A stretch of 64,000 nt of DNA from Eretmocerus hayati (taxonomy: Eukaryota > Arthropoda > Insecta > Hymenoptera > Aphelinidae): NCBI GenBank assembly GCA_029851415.1, contig CM056743.1, forward strand, positions 14,190,727 to 14,254,726. The letters run 5' to 3'. Positions 33,482 through 47,035 of this stretch are shown here, piece by piece; position 1 is the stretch's first letter, and every line of letters starts with the position of its first letter. The notes below the pieces were generated by a model. That model had not been told where the DNA came from and did not search any database. It saw only the letters and a program-made list of their open reading frames with translations. A program made the translations under genes and the position numbers.

Positions 33482-35182
33482 AGAAAATAAATTTAATCAC
33501 CAAAGTTATGTCATCAAACACACTTTTTCTTCTCATAAATTCGATTAATATCCAAAAAATACTCAGAATTTGAGGCCCAATCTTCCATAATATCTATAAA
33601 AGCTTTGCATCATCATTGAACTATTGCCTCATGGGAATGTGATCGATTGACAATGTTTGTGTATAATATCGAGAGTGATGTCTGTGAGACGCGTTGAGCA
33701 TCGTATTATCTCGATATAAAAAGGCAATGATATGGCATTGAGGCGCGGAAAGATATGGGCGAGATATTACTTTTGTGACGTGAAAAGAGGAAGGTTATAG
33801 GGAGTATAGGAGAAGGTTGTCTGAATCGCGGGTAACACGAGACTCGAACAACAGAGAGCCGATCCATTAGTCAAGCGGCAAACCCGTGTCAATACATGAA
33901 TACTATGATGACGGCGACAAAGACGGACATCAATTCCTTTTTTTTCTTTCACAATACTTTATGCTATTTTCCAACTTTCTCATCATTCCGTAGCTATCAT
34001 TGACAATATTTCTCCGTCCTTGTCTTTTTTTTTTCTTTTAAGATTTAACTTACTGTGCGCTCGTGATATCACCGAGTTACCCTATATCGCGTCATTAACC
34101 GGGCAAAAATTCCACCCTTATTCGAATCATTATCAACAAAAAAATGAACATTTATCATTTTTGCACCACTCTCACTATTTTCCACCATTCAGCTTCACCT
34201 ACAGACTAATAAGAATATATCCAGCTTTATAGGTTTCTTTAATTTCTACAGTGAGTCCTTGAAAGAAAAAAAAAATCAGCCGTATGCATGTGAGCTGGGA
34301 TTACATGCAGTATATACAATCAGAAATTAGTCCTAACCAATGAGTAATTTGTGCCTTTTGAGTGTCTATACTCGATATAACAGTCTGATGGGATATGCTG
34401 TTAGGAATCTGCTGATGGAAGGATGATTGATGAGTACCAAGTGTGTAACTCGTCTTCGGATACATATTTACGGGTTGGCAGATGAGAAAGAGAGAGTGAG
34501 AATGTGGATGAGGATACACGTTTCGGACTCTAATCGAACTAATGACCGCGAGTACGTGGAGGTTAACTCGTGACCGCCCCGAAGAGACCGTACAACCATC
34601 AGGAGGCTAATCAGGCTAATATGGGCGGGTAAATCCACTCAAATTTTCCGCCCAATACTGGCTTACTTATATCATGCAGGTACTCGTACCAACCCGTCAG
34701 TCCATCATCCATGTGACTTGTCTCAACAAAGAAGTTCTATTTATACCTGCAGTCACGAAAAATAATGATAGTATCATATATATTGCTAGCACCATTGATT
34801 TCAAAGTCTGCGTAAATATCCATTATCGTTGTATTGGAAGTCTTGGCTGAATTTTGAGTTGGAACAAGATCTATAATCCTAATTCAGCCCGTCTTCAGCC
34901 ATGAGATGAATTGTGTTGACTGGGTGGAAAACCACAGCAAGGATTATTGTACAACTCAGTGAGAGTGAGTAGTCGTGGATTCTAAAGAAAAGTTCAAACT
35001 GACGATATCAGAATTTTCTTTATTATCCAGCTCCTTTTCCAAATCTAAATAAGAAATTTGTTAGATTTGATTATTTTTAGATTAATGACTCCATTCCACT
35101 AATTTTGAGTCATTCAAACATTCATCTTCATCGTTCACGGGCTTAAAGTCTGCAGAGAGAGGCTCTTAGACAGAATTAGATA
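33482..35182. other. non-coding stretch
   Basis: No gene recognised. A region at 33823-33890 has tRNA-like boxes on the minus strand but no cloverleaf. Short frames around 34020 and 34301 are not called. Confidence 0.4.
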
Positions 35183-36014
35183 CCGTCAAATTGGGTAACT
35201 TTGGTACAGTGGGTGCAACTTTGGTACACCCCTGAAAAATGACTTTCAGAGCTGCGTCTGGCAAGGTAGATGATTCTATCGCTCTGAAACCTATTCTCCC
35301 CTATTGGCACACGCATAAACAATGTGTTGAGCCAACGTAGATCCCGCGTGAATGATTGTACTCGTTTATTGAAGCAAATTCCGAAAAGGCTGATTTGGCA
35401 GCGATACGCGGGTGGTCCAGTTAGTGTACCTGGCAAAAAGTGTTCCGGAACGAACTACGAGTGAATAACAGCTCAATTTGATCACAAACATCACCGTATT
35501 AAAGAATCCATCGTTACATTGGAGTATTTGAAGCATTCGGAATTTTAATGAATGATTAATAGGGAAAAAAGCATGAAAAAGTGTACCAAAGTTACCCTAC
35601 TCGCCGTAAGAAGCATGAGGATAGGGTAGCTCCAGAACAACTTCCTACGACAGCTTCTAGAAATTTTGCCTTGAGTCGAGTGATGGTCTACGAGGTTTTA
35701 GAATGTTTCAAACAGCTTAAAATAAGACTTCTGAACGATTAAAATTAGTTTATTCACATGGTGGTACAGTTGAAATATTTTGTAAGTGTACCAAAGTTGC
35801 CTCATCGGGGTCTCACTTTGGTACACTTACAAAACTGCTAATAGCCCCAGCTTAGACACATCCAATTGAACTTTGTAACCCGTCAATCGAAAGCTGAAAC
35901 TGTAAGCTTGAGATTGACCACTAATAGAAGTGGATTTTGTCAATGTATGTTGAGATGCCGAGCCGAAGAAAATGAAAAGTAACGAAATCGTACCAAATTT
36001 ACCCAATTTGACGG
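35183..36014. mobile_element. TA-flanked TIR element D, 832 bp
   Basis: The left end CCGTCAAATTGGGTAACTTT and inverted right end CCGTCAAATTGGGTAAATTT both run into GGTAC, and TA flanks both sides (35181-35182, 36015-36016). Inside, GTGTACCAAAG occurs inverted to CTTTGGTACAC at several places, including a perfect 13-bp palindrome pair around 35785-35830. Same kind as element B. No transposase. Confidence 0.7.
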
Positions 36015-36124
36015 TAAGATATGACAAAATTGTTATCTTAAAAAATGCTCATTTCTATGATCTAATATATTCCTTGTGCATGCTAAATTTCCTCACAATT
36101 TGTGTGAATTTTTCGCATCCATAG

Positions 36125-36338
36125 CAGGGTTTGTTGCGAAATTGATTTTGAATTTCGATTCATTTTGGATGGGAGGGGGGGGGGTCAAACTTGTGTGATA
36201 ATTTTGGAATCGACTTTAATTCATCATAATTGCACAGTATCGAACGATCGGCTGCATCTCCAAAAGTATCACAAAAATAGTATTCCCTCAATCTGAAATG
36301 AGCAGAAATTTATAAAATCAGTCTCATGTCAAATACTG
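36125..36338. mobile_element. hAT-like palindromic MITE, copy K1
   Basis: The left arm starts CAGGGTTTGTTGCGAAATTG; the inverted right arm starts CAGTATTTGACATGAGACTG. A G-run sits near the left arm. Flanking 8-mers ATCCATAG and GTTCATAG agree at 6 of 8, consistent with a decayed hAT duplication. Copy K2 is at 62626-62853. Confidence 0.5.
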
Positions 36339-37939
36339 GTTCATAGAAAACGAGACCATATGTAAATTTCAAGTATTTATTTCAATGGTCCAAATGTAAA
36401 TAAATACCAACCAGGGTAAAACAAATAATTCTATGCCATAAAAAAATCTGTAATACGAAAACATACTCTCCATAAAAGATGAAAACTCCCACAACAGCAT
36501 GTACCATAATAATTACGTAAGTCCTTACACAGCACAGAAACCATAACCCAAAAAATAATTTCATTCCTCCTCGTAAAATATTCAATTATTAAAATGCTAA
36601 TAATCCAACTGCTCACTAAGGTAGAAAATACGATTATTAATAAAAAAAAAAAGTACCCAGAATAAGACGTGACCCCGCATTTATGCAGCTGTAAAAGCTG
36701 GCAATCCATAAATTTTGATACAACCTAAAAAGTGAGCGGGCGTGGAGTGTTTGAAATGAGCGCGCACAGGCCGAGCTTTCTTTTTTTACGATTGCAAGTT
36801 TCATTCGAAGACATTGAGAAAAGAAAAGAACAGCGAGCAAGTAGGAACTTGCGGTGCAGCGATTGCGCGCGTAAAATCTCTGCGGCATCTGATAGATATT
36901 TATATATAGATATATATCCATAGAGTGAGGATAAAGAGCGCAAAGAAGGAAAAGATATTAGCCTGTTTAGCGGACAGCCGGATCATGGTCACATCCCTAT
37001 ATTTATATATATTTGGCTTGCTTTTGTGTTGGTAAGAGTATCTTGGAAGAGGGTGCCAAAGTGTAATGGGGGAGACGAGTCCAGGCCATCTAATACTGAA
37101 GGTATAGGTACATATTATAGGGGTAGAATCTCACTGGCTCACTTTCCTTTCGAACAGACGAAACTCGAACAATGAGACGTGGCGTTGGTGGCGCGGTGAG
37201 GAGGAGAACGAGAGATGACCTTTATAGCCTTTGTAATCGCAAATCGTACATTCATTCGGAATTATTGCACCAGTACGATAGCGGATTATCTTGGCCAGAT
37301 ATCTCGACTGACTTTACGATCGCAAAACCCCCTATATATTGTTCTATTTTCAATGTGCCCGAAAATTTCAATGGGTGAGTACGATGCCTCGGTTTTCTAC
37401 ACTTGGGATGGGCTATTTTTAATTTTAATTTTGGATGCGGGATTTGCGTCTGAAGTTGAAGAGTATTGAGAAATTTTGCAATCGAGATTCATGAAGTAGA
37501 ATGAAAATCCTATCGAATTTCGAGAGTTACCTTTTAGCTCGAAGAATAGAACGAGTTGCATGGGCTTTGAATATTTGATGAGGTTGATTCTGTTGAAACG
37601 TTTCCCATCATAATCTCAATCCAGGACTAATGGATATGACATCCTATTATAACTTCCTCTCTGAGAATATGGATTCAAGTCAATCATGTGGAATTCTTCA
37701 TGGTAACCTCAAAAAATGATGCACGATCATGATTCTGAAATCTCCGTCATTTGATGCATTTCTTCGAAGGGTTGTATGGTCTGTATATATTTTTGCAACC
37801 TGAAACAAATGAGTTACAATTTTCTGATATTGAGAATGAATTTGGTAACCTAAATCGTTACTCTAAAAAATAAATCTTGATAGTGGAAATAACAAATTTT
37901 CCCGACACTGAGAATATTTCTGACCTCAAACCACAATTA
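36339..37939. other. non-coding stretch
   Basis: No gene recognised. Frames at 36382-36943 and 37172-37469 are short and unrecognised. Confidence 0.4.
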
Positions 37940-38816
37940 AGGGGGTGGGCGGAAAAAGGGCGTAACCGCCATTATGCCCTTTTTCCGGACATCGCTTTTT
38001 TTGAGCCCCTATATCAAAGTCTACCATCCCTCGAAATACGTTTTTCGTGAGACCCCAGAAACCGTCTGGCAGATAAAAGGGCGTAACTGTTATGATTTAA
38101 AATGTTAAAAGGGCGTAACTGCTGTGATAACGTTTCAAAAGCAGGGCTTAATTTTTCGCTCAGCCCAACAGGATTTCGAAAGAAGGCTTAAGTACCTGAC
38201 TGAAAAGATTTTAAAGGGCGTAATTACTCTGTAACAGGGCGTAAGTGAGGACGAATCTGGAAAAAGGGCCTAATTACCGAGGAAAAATTTTGTAAAAATT
38301 CTCCAGAGCCTGAAAACGCTTTTTCATCCAATATAACGATGGAAACATGCTGTTGTACCTTCAAATTGAGTGTTTTTACCCTTCCCTAGAGAAAAAAATT
38401 TCTCGTCATTCTCACACGACTGACGGAAGCTTTTCGTGTCTAAGAACCGTGGAGCATGAATCGAACCACCCCTTAGCAATCAGATATCTTTCCAAACATG
38501 CCCAGGAACACTCTCAGAAAATTTGGGGACGATTGGACTTGATCTCGAGATTTAATTCCACTTTTTGTGAGGAAGAGAGGCCGAAATTTGACCCTGTATT
38601 CGGAAAAAGGGCGTAATTGCATTTTTTGAAATTGCTGAAAAGAGCTCAAAATCAAATTTCATCCCTCAGCTCGGGTTGGGCTATTTCGAGAATGTTATTT
38701 TCTTCGGAATAAGTCAGGTAAACTCGTCCAATTATGTCTGTAGCGCTTTTTAAAGTTTTTATTGATTTTCTCAGAATGACCGTTTTGCAATTACGCCTTT
38801 TTTCCACCCAGCCCCT
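37940..38816. mobile_element. 877-bp TIR element G with an array of GGGCGTAA boxes
   Basis: The left end AGGGGGTGGGCGGAAAAAGG and inverted right end AGGGGCTGGGTGGAAAAAAG both continue into GCGTAA. A perfect 6-bp repeat CAATTA abuts both ends (37934-37939, 38817-38822). The box GGGCGTAA, usually after an A-run, recurs at 37958, 38079, 38111, 38216, 38237 and 38609, with a variant at 38266 and inverted forms at 37972 and 38791. These probably bind the transposase. A 6-bp duplication is unusual and the superfamily is undetermined. Confidence 0.7.
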
Positions 38817-40502
38817 CAATTATGATTAGCAGAATTCTGCTTCCTTATAACTTTTCAATTTCGTTCTATACGACAGTTATTATCGCATTCTGCAAAATAT
38901 TATTTTAGCATCGAATCATATACATAAAAAATTGTTAATCCATATAATAAAGAATCTCAAACCCAAGCAAGCATTGCAGAACTCAATACTACATACATTT
39001 GTCATGACAAATTCAAGCAAAGCTCGTAATAAATCAGTCTCGTTGCAAATCCGGTGACACGAATCCCCGTTGATTCGACTGCAGCTTGGAGCGGTGAAAT
39101 AATCGAAACTCGAGTCACGAACAGATTAGTCTGTGGTATACTAAACTTGACTCCTGCAAACAGTAGCAAGTGTTGGCCATACGGACATTAAGCCTTGTAG
39201 GCTTCTTGGTGCATCAGTGTACGTGGATTCCCCCGGGTCCCAATTACCGCTTGACATCCGATCTCGGAACATTAGTCCACGGGCGTCGTTTCGCATACAA
39301 TTCAACGCCTGTTGTCGATGCATAAATCTTGTCCATGTTTCGGCTGCAGCGTGCGACAGAAACCGATTGTTTTTGTGTTTGGTGCAATTTTTAAGAGGAG
39401 CTAGTAGTATAGACCGCCGTATGGTCAGACGCGTCCAAATCTTAATTTAACTCGAGTTTTAGATGAAAAATGGTGAGATGAGTCATCACAATGGATGGAT
39501 TACGGTAATTTTCATAGAAATAATCTCGAACTAACTTGTTGAGTTTGATAAAGAAAATTTTGCCTCACATTTGATCTACGAATGAAAAAATTTTAAACCG
39601 GAGTGGTTCAATTTTTTCATCATATCAGTCTAGGTCGCAAGTGTTTCTTCGATAAATCGTGTGGATGCGAAATTTAATCAAGAAGAATACCTGACAAAAT
39701 TCTAAGTGTATATGGTGAGCTACTAATTATAAGATATTTTTGCATGATTGAGAATTATGTACGAGTAGTTAAGCGAGTATCGGTAGGTAAGATGTATGAT
39801 ATTGAGCAGTCGATCATTAAATTATTCCGTATTTAGAATAAGTTCAAAGGGAATCTGATGAATATCTTTTTGGGTCATCAATCTCAATCTCACTCAACGA
39901 GTGCCCCGTAAGTGATCAGAAGAAATTTATCTCAAGGGTCTAGTTACTTTGACAAAATTCAGTCGAGAGGAAAAATCTCTCAGATCCACATCACAGAAGA
40001 TCTAAATTTATTCTCCAACACTTGTGAGCATCATTCTTCAGACTATATTCACGGTCCATCTCCAAAAATTTTAACCTCGAGCTCTCTTCTAGTAAAGTCT
40101 AAGTCATTCACGCCCCAGATAACCCAACTCTATCTTTCGACAAAAAGATTGTCTCAGTTTGTCTTTTCTTGTCAAACGATTGAAGCTAGAATCTATCCAT
40201 CAGTTCCCAATGAGCCAAATGTGGCACAAAAAAGAGCGACAGAAGCTTCTGCCTTGTTTCCAAGACTTTTGCAGCTTTTCAACTTCGTGCTGTTGCTTTT
40301 AGCAACCTTTTCACGCCGCAATGTTGATCCGACATTGACTACTTTGTCGATGGTGTCACAAACGTATATAGGTAACATCTAGGGGATCTCTACTCCTTCT
40401 TCTTCATTCTGCTTTGCTCTCAATTTCTCCACACTCACTTTGGAGTTTTGCGCAACCCTTTGGCGGTGCACTGATACACGGATTGGTTAGAGGTGACTTG
40501 GG

Positions 40503-40538
<36 letters not shown>

Positions 40539-41295
40539 GGTTGGTATGGGTGGTTGAAGTCTTCTATACGTGAGCTAACGGATGAGCGAATAACTGATAC
40601 ACGCACTACAAAATTCAATGAGTCGGTACATGGTTAAGAAAGTGGCTGTAGCCAAGTTCAGACTAATAGGAGGGGTGGGAGGAGAAGGGGGCCTGAAAAT
40701 GTGAATAGGGAGACGAGCACCGACTCTGGAAGCTACCTAGGTATAATTGAGCGAGAAATAGGTCCAGACTGTGTTCTTGCTCAGGTTTGTCTCATTCTTC
40801 AACTTGTTTAAGATGTCAGTCTTGAATTTGATTCAAAAGATGAACATGAATTTTGGGTTCGTTATACTCAATTTTCCTTTCATCATCCTATACATCCGGC
40901 TTGTGTATACAAAACAATTCTACATGAAATCAGCTGTTCCCATGAATCATCAGCTGTGGTAATTCTTGCATCGATTGCATGGTCTGTTTTTCCAGAATTT
41001 GCTCACTAAGTCTCGAGTCAGTAAGGAAAAATGGATTATATAGCTTGTAAATAGGCCGTGCACAGCCCTCAAGGTTTATTTTTTATGAAGAGTGAGATGG
41101 GATTGATAAAATAATATGCGAATGGACGCGTGGATAAGAGCTCAGAGTGACTGATTTTTATCGCATGATTCAATCTTCTGATGATATGACTCAATCAACA
41201 TCAATATTGTTGACATTCAGATCTCCGATCATAGGCTAATTTCACAATGTCGAAAAATACGTGAGGTTTAAGCACTTGGTGGCGACAAGTATGTG
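38817..41295. other. non-coding stretch
   Basis: A 156-codon frame at 39912-40382 is Ser/Leu-rich, resembles nothing I know and is not called. A hairpin-like AAGCCTTGTAGGCTT occurs near 39190 and again near 4235. Confidence 0.35.
40506..40535. repeat. (GT)15 microsatellite
   Basis: Uninterrupted GT run. Confidence 0.95.
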
Positions 41296-41534
41296 AGGTA
41301 AGTGTGTCCAATCTGCTCCCATTGACCAATTGTCTCAACATCTTTAGTTTACTTTACTACTCTGGTCCATATAAATATTTTCCAACATACTCTTGCTCAT
41401 TTCAAAGCTCTTTTTCAAACCCCACAAAATGAGCTAGGGACACGTTGAGAAATATCGAGATGGGCCAGAGTAGGGGAATAAACTGGAGCTGTTGAAAAAA
41501 TGGCTCAATAGCGGCAATTTGGGTACATTTATCT
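41296..41534. mobile_element. short copy A3 of the A family, 239 bp
   Basis: The left AGGTAAGTGTGTCCAATCTG and the right end GGCAATTTGGGTACATTTAT are decayed family A termini; AAAAAATGGCTCAAT near the right end is shared with A1. TA follows the right end and TG precedes the left. Most of the A interior is missing. Confidence 0.55.
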
Positions 41535-42060
41535 TATTTATAACCTATAATGTATAATGGTATTTTCCGTGTGCAAAATCACTAATCAAGGATATCTTCA
41601 ATTGAAACAAAAGATCGGGTCAGGGTATCCTAATGGAATCTTGATGAATTGAAATCAGATGCGCTGGATAAGATGTAGAAGCGTGTTGTAGATTCTCACT
41701 GAACTATCATTCATGATTTCCATTCTGTAAGGATAAAGGAGGATACATTCTTTCACAAAAAATGAAATCAGTTGTGCATTTAAAGATCAAAACGTGGAGG
41801 GGGGGGAGGGAGGATCGTGTGTCATGCTGCGAAATTTTTCTCAAATGTTCGCATGTTCGAGATACTTCAACGAAAAAAGAGGGATCACACGCCAGATTTT
41901 GTCAAACAAAACCATGAGATGAGTGTTGTAGTAAAAAAAGACCATTCTTGTACACCAGAATCTTGAAAATTTCAAGAAAGTCACAATGAGGTTACGGAAT
42001 TCCATCTTGTATCCATGGGTGTGTCACAGTAGCCCAAACGATACAAAATTTACCTCTTAA

Positions 42061-42612
42061 GGTAGTTGTACACCAAAATTATTCATCAACAGAATTTCTC
42101 GAGATTCTGCAGAGAGATAGTTCTAATATCGAAGAGTACGTGTGCAAAATTCCAGACCGGTTGACCATCCCGTTTTAGAGTATCGATCGTCACAATTTGG
42201 CCAGTTTTGCACATTTTTAACATTGCGCTTATGGGAGCGGGCCCCAAAAACAGCACAAAAATGGGTCCAGCGCAAAACCTGATCAACAGAAAATGGTGGG
42301 ACTGCGAGAGATCCGAGTTTATGTATCAATGAATCATATGGCCAAGCCTGGAGATGATGGACCACGTCGTTTTTTAGTAATTGTTCATATAAAGCGTAGA
42401 ATGCAAAACATGCGACACGTGATTTTGAATTTAGGGTAGATAACTTTGGAAACCATGCCTGATTCTGTTCAGGAAGGCTTAGATGACCGTTTTTGTTTGT
42501 TGTTTGAAGGAAAAAGTGCAGTTATTAACAATAATAATAATTTCGAATATTTTGATGTGGGCAAAAAAAGAGGTTAAGTCTCGTTGACTCACGTAGTTGG
42601 TGTACAACTACC
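42061..42612. mobile_element. 552-bp TIR element H flanked by TTAA
   Basis: Perfect 16-bp inverted ends GGTAGTTGTACACCAA, with TTAA on both sides (42057-42060, 42613-42616). TTAA implies a piggyBac or Kolobok-type origin. Alternatively TA is the duplication and the termini are AGGTAG, like AGGTAA in families A and F. The interior has no recognised coding sequence. Confidence 0.7.
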
Positions 42613-42931
42613 TTAAATTTGAATCGAACTCACATTTTTGTTCTTATAACCTATTCCACTTATTCTGCATTACGGTGATCAAATAGCTAAAGGTTGCCTA
42701 GTCAAATAAGTATAGGGTTACCTGTATTTCGTGGTCAAGAATGCGGAAAAGAGCTATATAGCCGACGAGAAGTCTGGGTGTACGGTTTAGTTGACGTATG
42801 GTCTTTGCAAGCGTAAAAGCTCCATCAGGTTACTTGTTGTGCATTGCGCGAGCCAGTTGTCGCGGTCACTTTGTCAAACGTGGACCGGGTATATATAGGC
42901 TAGCCCCTTACTCTGTTTAATTAAGTCTCGT

Positions 42932-42957
42932 TGCTGCTGCTGCTGCTGCTGCTGCTG
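42932..42957. repeat. (TGC)n microsatellite
   Basis: About 8-9 uninterrupted TGC units. Confidence 0.9.
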
Positions 42958-43649
42958 TTACCCTTTCATCACAATATACCAAACGCCTCGCTTGGACACG
43001 TCTTGTTCAGATACTCGTCGTTTTAGCCGTTTATGTATACCTACCAATACATTCTAGACTCTTGCAAGCTCTACAACGAGTTTGTTGAGAATACTTTGAG
43101 TCACGGTATTGAGTCTCGTTGTAATTATTGGAATTAATTTTTCAAATTTCATTTTCGAACTTCCCGAATTTTGACTGTGGCCAATTCTTTCAATACTTCT
43201 GAGAAAAGCCGATTGTTTATTGTTTGATTTTGGAATTAAGTCATTGGTTATGTGAAGGAGGATACGTTTCGATATCTGTGAATGAAAATCGTCTTTTGTA
43301 ACGACATTTAAATTCTTACATCATTTGAAATAGATATGTTTCTCAAATATTTGAGAAAAATTTTGACTTGAAAATTGAATTCTTCATTAGATCGTGACCG
43401 CGGCGACTGAGTCAAGCAAACATCATATAAAGCCCCAGAAGCCATTTTCATATTCCTGAGCAGTATCTTTCATCAACCCTTATAGCGAAGATAAACTAAT
43501 ATTTCTGTCTTTTGAGCTATCTTGTGAATGCTATCGTTTAAATTGAAAATTTGTCACGAGTACTTCGATGAATTTGTGGACATCTTTTTGAAACTGAACA
43601 GGCACTTCATTTGTATAAATTCAAATTAATCTATTCAGAATCGTCTATG

Positions 43650-43740
43650 TAAGGTCCTATGTACTTTTTGTTCTTTGGGCAAAAGGGGCTTTTAACCCCT
43701 CGTCCTCAATGAAATCGAAATCAATCAATCGATCAATCTA
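43650..43740 (+). mobile_element. probable LINE 3' tail
   Basis: CCCCTCGTCCTCAATGAAAT followed by a degenerate ATCAATCA tetramer run. From memory this form (a fixed GC-richer 3' end, then short tandem repeats) is common for arthropod LINE ends. No coding part is left. Confidence 0.3.
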
Positions 43741-45599
43741 TTCCACTCTGGCACTTTTTAGCGTTGGATCACCGCAGCCAGCCGCAGCTTTTTCATCAGG
43801 CGCTGGCGCATTCAGATTGTACCGGTGCCGATGCCTTTTCACGCCATAATGCTGAATTCTGTTTGTAAATTTTCCCTTTCGATGCAATGACCTATAGTGA
43901 CTCATCCTACCGATAACTGTTTACACACCTATTTTAGTGATTGAAAGTGCACAGTATACTTGAATTCTGTGAGTGTCATCCCAAGTTTCGAAGCCCGCAA
44001 AGAAATCGCTTCCGCATTAAAAACAATCCGCTAGAGGGCTTTACACTCAACATTTTGGTCCAAATTGTATACAAATTGTGTGGAAATCTTAGATTCTAAA
44101 TCGTTCAACCCAATTGACAAAAAATTACGGCTGGTCTACGAGTCAATGTTGTTCTTTATTACGAAGACAACGTTTCGATGGTTAATTTACCATCCTCATC
44201 AGGTCTCAATCTATGAAATCACAAGTATAATTCGCGAGTTTGAATCACTCATCAGATATAAGATGAGAGTCATTATTTGATATTTTTCTAAAAAATGTTA
44301 CATATGGAAAATGTTTAACCCAATCATTTGGGTCTATTTGGCGTTTTCGGTCGGAATTCAAAATCGAGGTTTGATATTTCCTTACTGTCCGAGTTAATCG
44401 GCTCAACAATCCCACAAAGAATATTACAAAACAGTGTTGGAAATCGCGTTTAAGAGTTTTTTTTTCAAAATTCCAGGCAGCTGCAGCATCTCCTCAGAAA
44501 ATTCATCAAATCAGTCGTAAATTATTCTAGGAAGATCTGTCGAACAGCCATCGGTTTTGATTTTGACATATCATGTTACTAAGGAGGACAAATTCGACTC
44601 TGCAACTACCTGAAATACCACAAACTTTTATCCAAGAATAGCTAGATTCTAACCTCCAACCCACGTGTCAAAAATCAAGTTAGAGTATTACAAACTAGGC
44701 TTATTGGCACAATCATTGGGATATAGATCGAGCAGACAAGAACGAATAGAAGCACACGTATACATCACTTATTTATGGAAATTTCACACGCGCAAGAGCT
44801 GCTTTAAAGCAATGACGCAGGGGAGCTTGCGAAGGAAGCAGTCATCGATGAAAATTTCAATGAATATTCAAATAGGCTCGGTGAAGAGAGAGAGCATGAA
44901 ATTCTCGATACTGCTGTGCTCATATCTATACCTATACTAAAAGCATCATCTCTCGCGTATGATACACACCCACATACAACAATATCTACACGTATAATAA
45001 CCTCACTCTCTATGTTTGGCAGCATCATTGGGGCAAACGAGCGTGAAAATAAAAGCTGTAAAATCGTCCTTGCGGCTACACGACAAAGTAGTAGAATCAA
45101 AAGTAGAGAGGGAGGTTATATAGGAGTTTCTCAATGTATCGTATCAAGACTCTGGCGTAGTTTATTTTTCCTGCGTGCGGCACAAGAGAGTAAGAGAGAG
45201 TTGGGCGCCACCCTATAAGTCGCCGCGGGCGGCCCTGCGCGTATGAATTTCTCCAGTTTTCATCCATATATACCGTCTACTATACGTATAGCAGTAGCTT
45301 CCGTAATATAATTGTTAATGCGCTAATGCGCCTCCGGCCTCGTTTATGCATTGTGTATATCCCCCCCCTCCTTTTACAACTAACCTTCGTATTTTACATT
45401 TCGTGTAACCGCGCTCGCGACTCCTTGTATATTACTACCGCGGCCAAACTTTGCTGCGATCCATTGCCCTCATATTTTGTATCATCCATTGTTACAACAT
45501 TTCTTTCCCTCCATCTTTTCATTCACAATTCAGATCTCAATATCTTGCCCCGATTTCTTTTCTCTACTGTATAACGTTGTAGACCGTCTTGGAAGTGTA

Positions 45600-45810
45600 T
45601 CTGAGGTGGTCTCGGACCCGTCGGGTCCCAACCCGTGATTTTTCATTTTTCAATCTCTGTTGACTCAGACTTGCTCGGAAAATTTTCCTGAAAAAATCTA
45701 TCGGGGTGGTTTACTTTCTAAAGTTTGTGAATAATAAGCCAAAAATTAGTCTAGCTCCGCATGTAGACGTTTCTATATGGAGTTGCGACACAGCGTCGCA
45801 AAGGAACGTG
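45600..45810. mobile_element. piggyBac-like MITE, copy L2 (diverged)
   Basis: Shares GATTTTTCATTTTT, GACTCAGACTTGCT and GGTGGTTTACTTT in order with 888-1128. The right end AACGTG is followed by TCAA. The left end is decayed. Confidence 0.45.
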
Positions 45811-46745
45811 TCAAGGCACTCTTCAAAATTATCCTAATCTTAAATCATTTTGGGCTATTCTGGAATTGCCGTGTTTTTTCATTTTGATTGTGTTTCTTAA
45901 TATACCTCAAGCGGATCTCGTTTTTGATTTCTGTAGTCAAAAGTACACAATAGATTATATCCTTAGCATGAAGATTCAGAGAACCGAAATACTCTACATC
46001 TTGATACCAGGGTTTGTAATGAAATCAATTTTGAAGTTCGTTGAGTACCGTTTCCTGCCCGGATCGAGCGGTTATGGCAATCTCAACACCTTCATGACTT
46101 TCGAAAAGAAGAAGGTTGACATGGATTTCCAGGATGGATTCGAATGAAAACCTCAAGAAAACAAAATTCAGCAAAAATCAAAATCTATTTCTATACAAAC
46201 CTTGCTTGATACTTACATTTTTCAAAATAATGTCAAAATCTCGTTATAAATTCATTTTTTTTTTAAATCTTTGGAGCTTCGATTATGGATAGAGATGTCA
46301 TCTTTCAGCACGCAGCGAAGATTCTTTTGTATCTGCTTGTCAATTCTTACAGCATATCCGACACCAAGCATGTTGATATTCAAAATATTTCCTATTTCGG
46401 ACTGGTTAGACATTTCGATACACACATTTCGTTCCTCTCATTGTGCGACATCTATTATCTGTAAGAGTCAGCTGAAGCTTGATATTTCAATCACAATAAA
46501 GGATGACCCAGTGAATCTTCCAGTAACTCACATTTACCCAAATGCTCTGCTACGCCTAAACATATAAAAGCTTCAATCAGAATCAAGAGCCTTGGAACTT
46601 TTGAATTCGGTCTTTTTTTTTTTTTCTTAAACACTGATCAAATCTAAACGCTTGTCACCATTGAAGTGGAAGAACTAATGCTTATCAATGGGCATATTGA
46701 GCCGATAGACTCCATTAATCCAAGGGAGTCTCACCAATCTAAGCA
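45811..46745. other. non-coding stretch
   Basis: Frames of 93 and 98 codons at 45866-46147 and 46271-46567 are hydrophobic-rich but not recognised. They could be remnants of a larger decayed element that includes repeat R. Confidence 0.3.
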
Positions 46746-47035
46746 CTGTGTAACACCGTGACGCTCTTACTACCATGGTAAACTTCTGGCACATGACCTT
46801 AAAATTGTCTCCCTTTTCGAAGTCATGAGAGGAAATTTTATGGAGGAATCATCTTCGTGGACTTCAACAACTAGAGGATTAGTATGAACATAATTAAACC
46901 GTGGGAAAGTTTTCTGGTTCCCATGAGATATTCTTGAAAAATAATGACTTTTGTAGGTTAGGTTGAAGACAACGTTCATGATTTTCGAGGAATCCATATC
47001 AAAAGTTGTAAGATCAACTCTTGAAATGATTCTTT
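46746..47035 (-). pseudogene. repeat R, copy 2, 3' part
   Basis: Minus-strand frame open over about 85 codons, ending SLPW then TAG, the same end as in copy 1 (6126-6620). Together with 48004-48215 it is one repeat split by a solo LTR. Function unknown. Confidence 0.5.

Larger units (their letters stand above)
42613..45599. other. non-coding stretch
   Basis: Holds a (TGC)n run at 42932-42957 and a LINE-like tail near 43650-43740. Short frames at 44065-45574 are not recognised. Confidence 0.4.

Noticed and set aside
33823..33890. tRNA-like sequence on the minus strand (CTAATGGAT and GTTCGAGTC boxes)
   Set aside because: A and B boxes are too close and no anticodon arm, T stem or acceptor stem folds; at best a decayed tRNA fragment.
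39912..40382. 156-codon plus-strand frame
   Set aside because: No family resemblance, no splice or promoter support, and an opposing minus-strand frame of similar quality.
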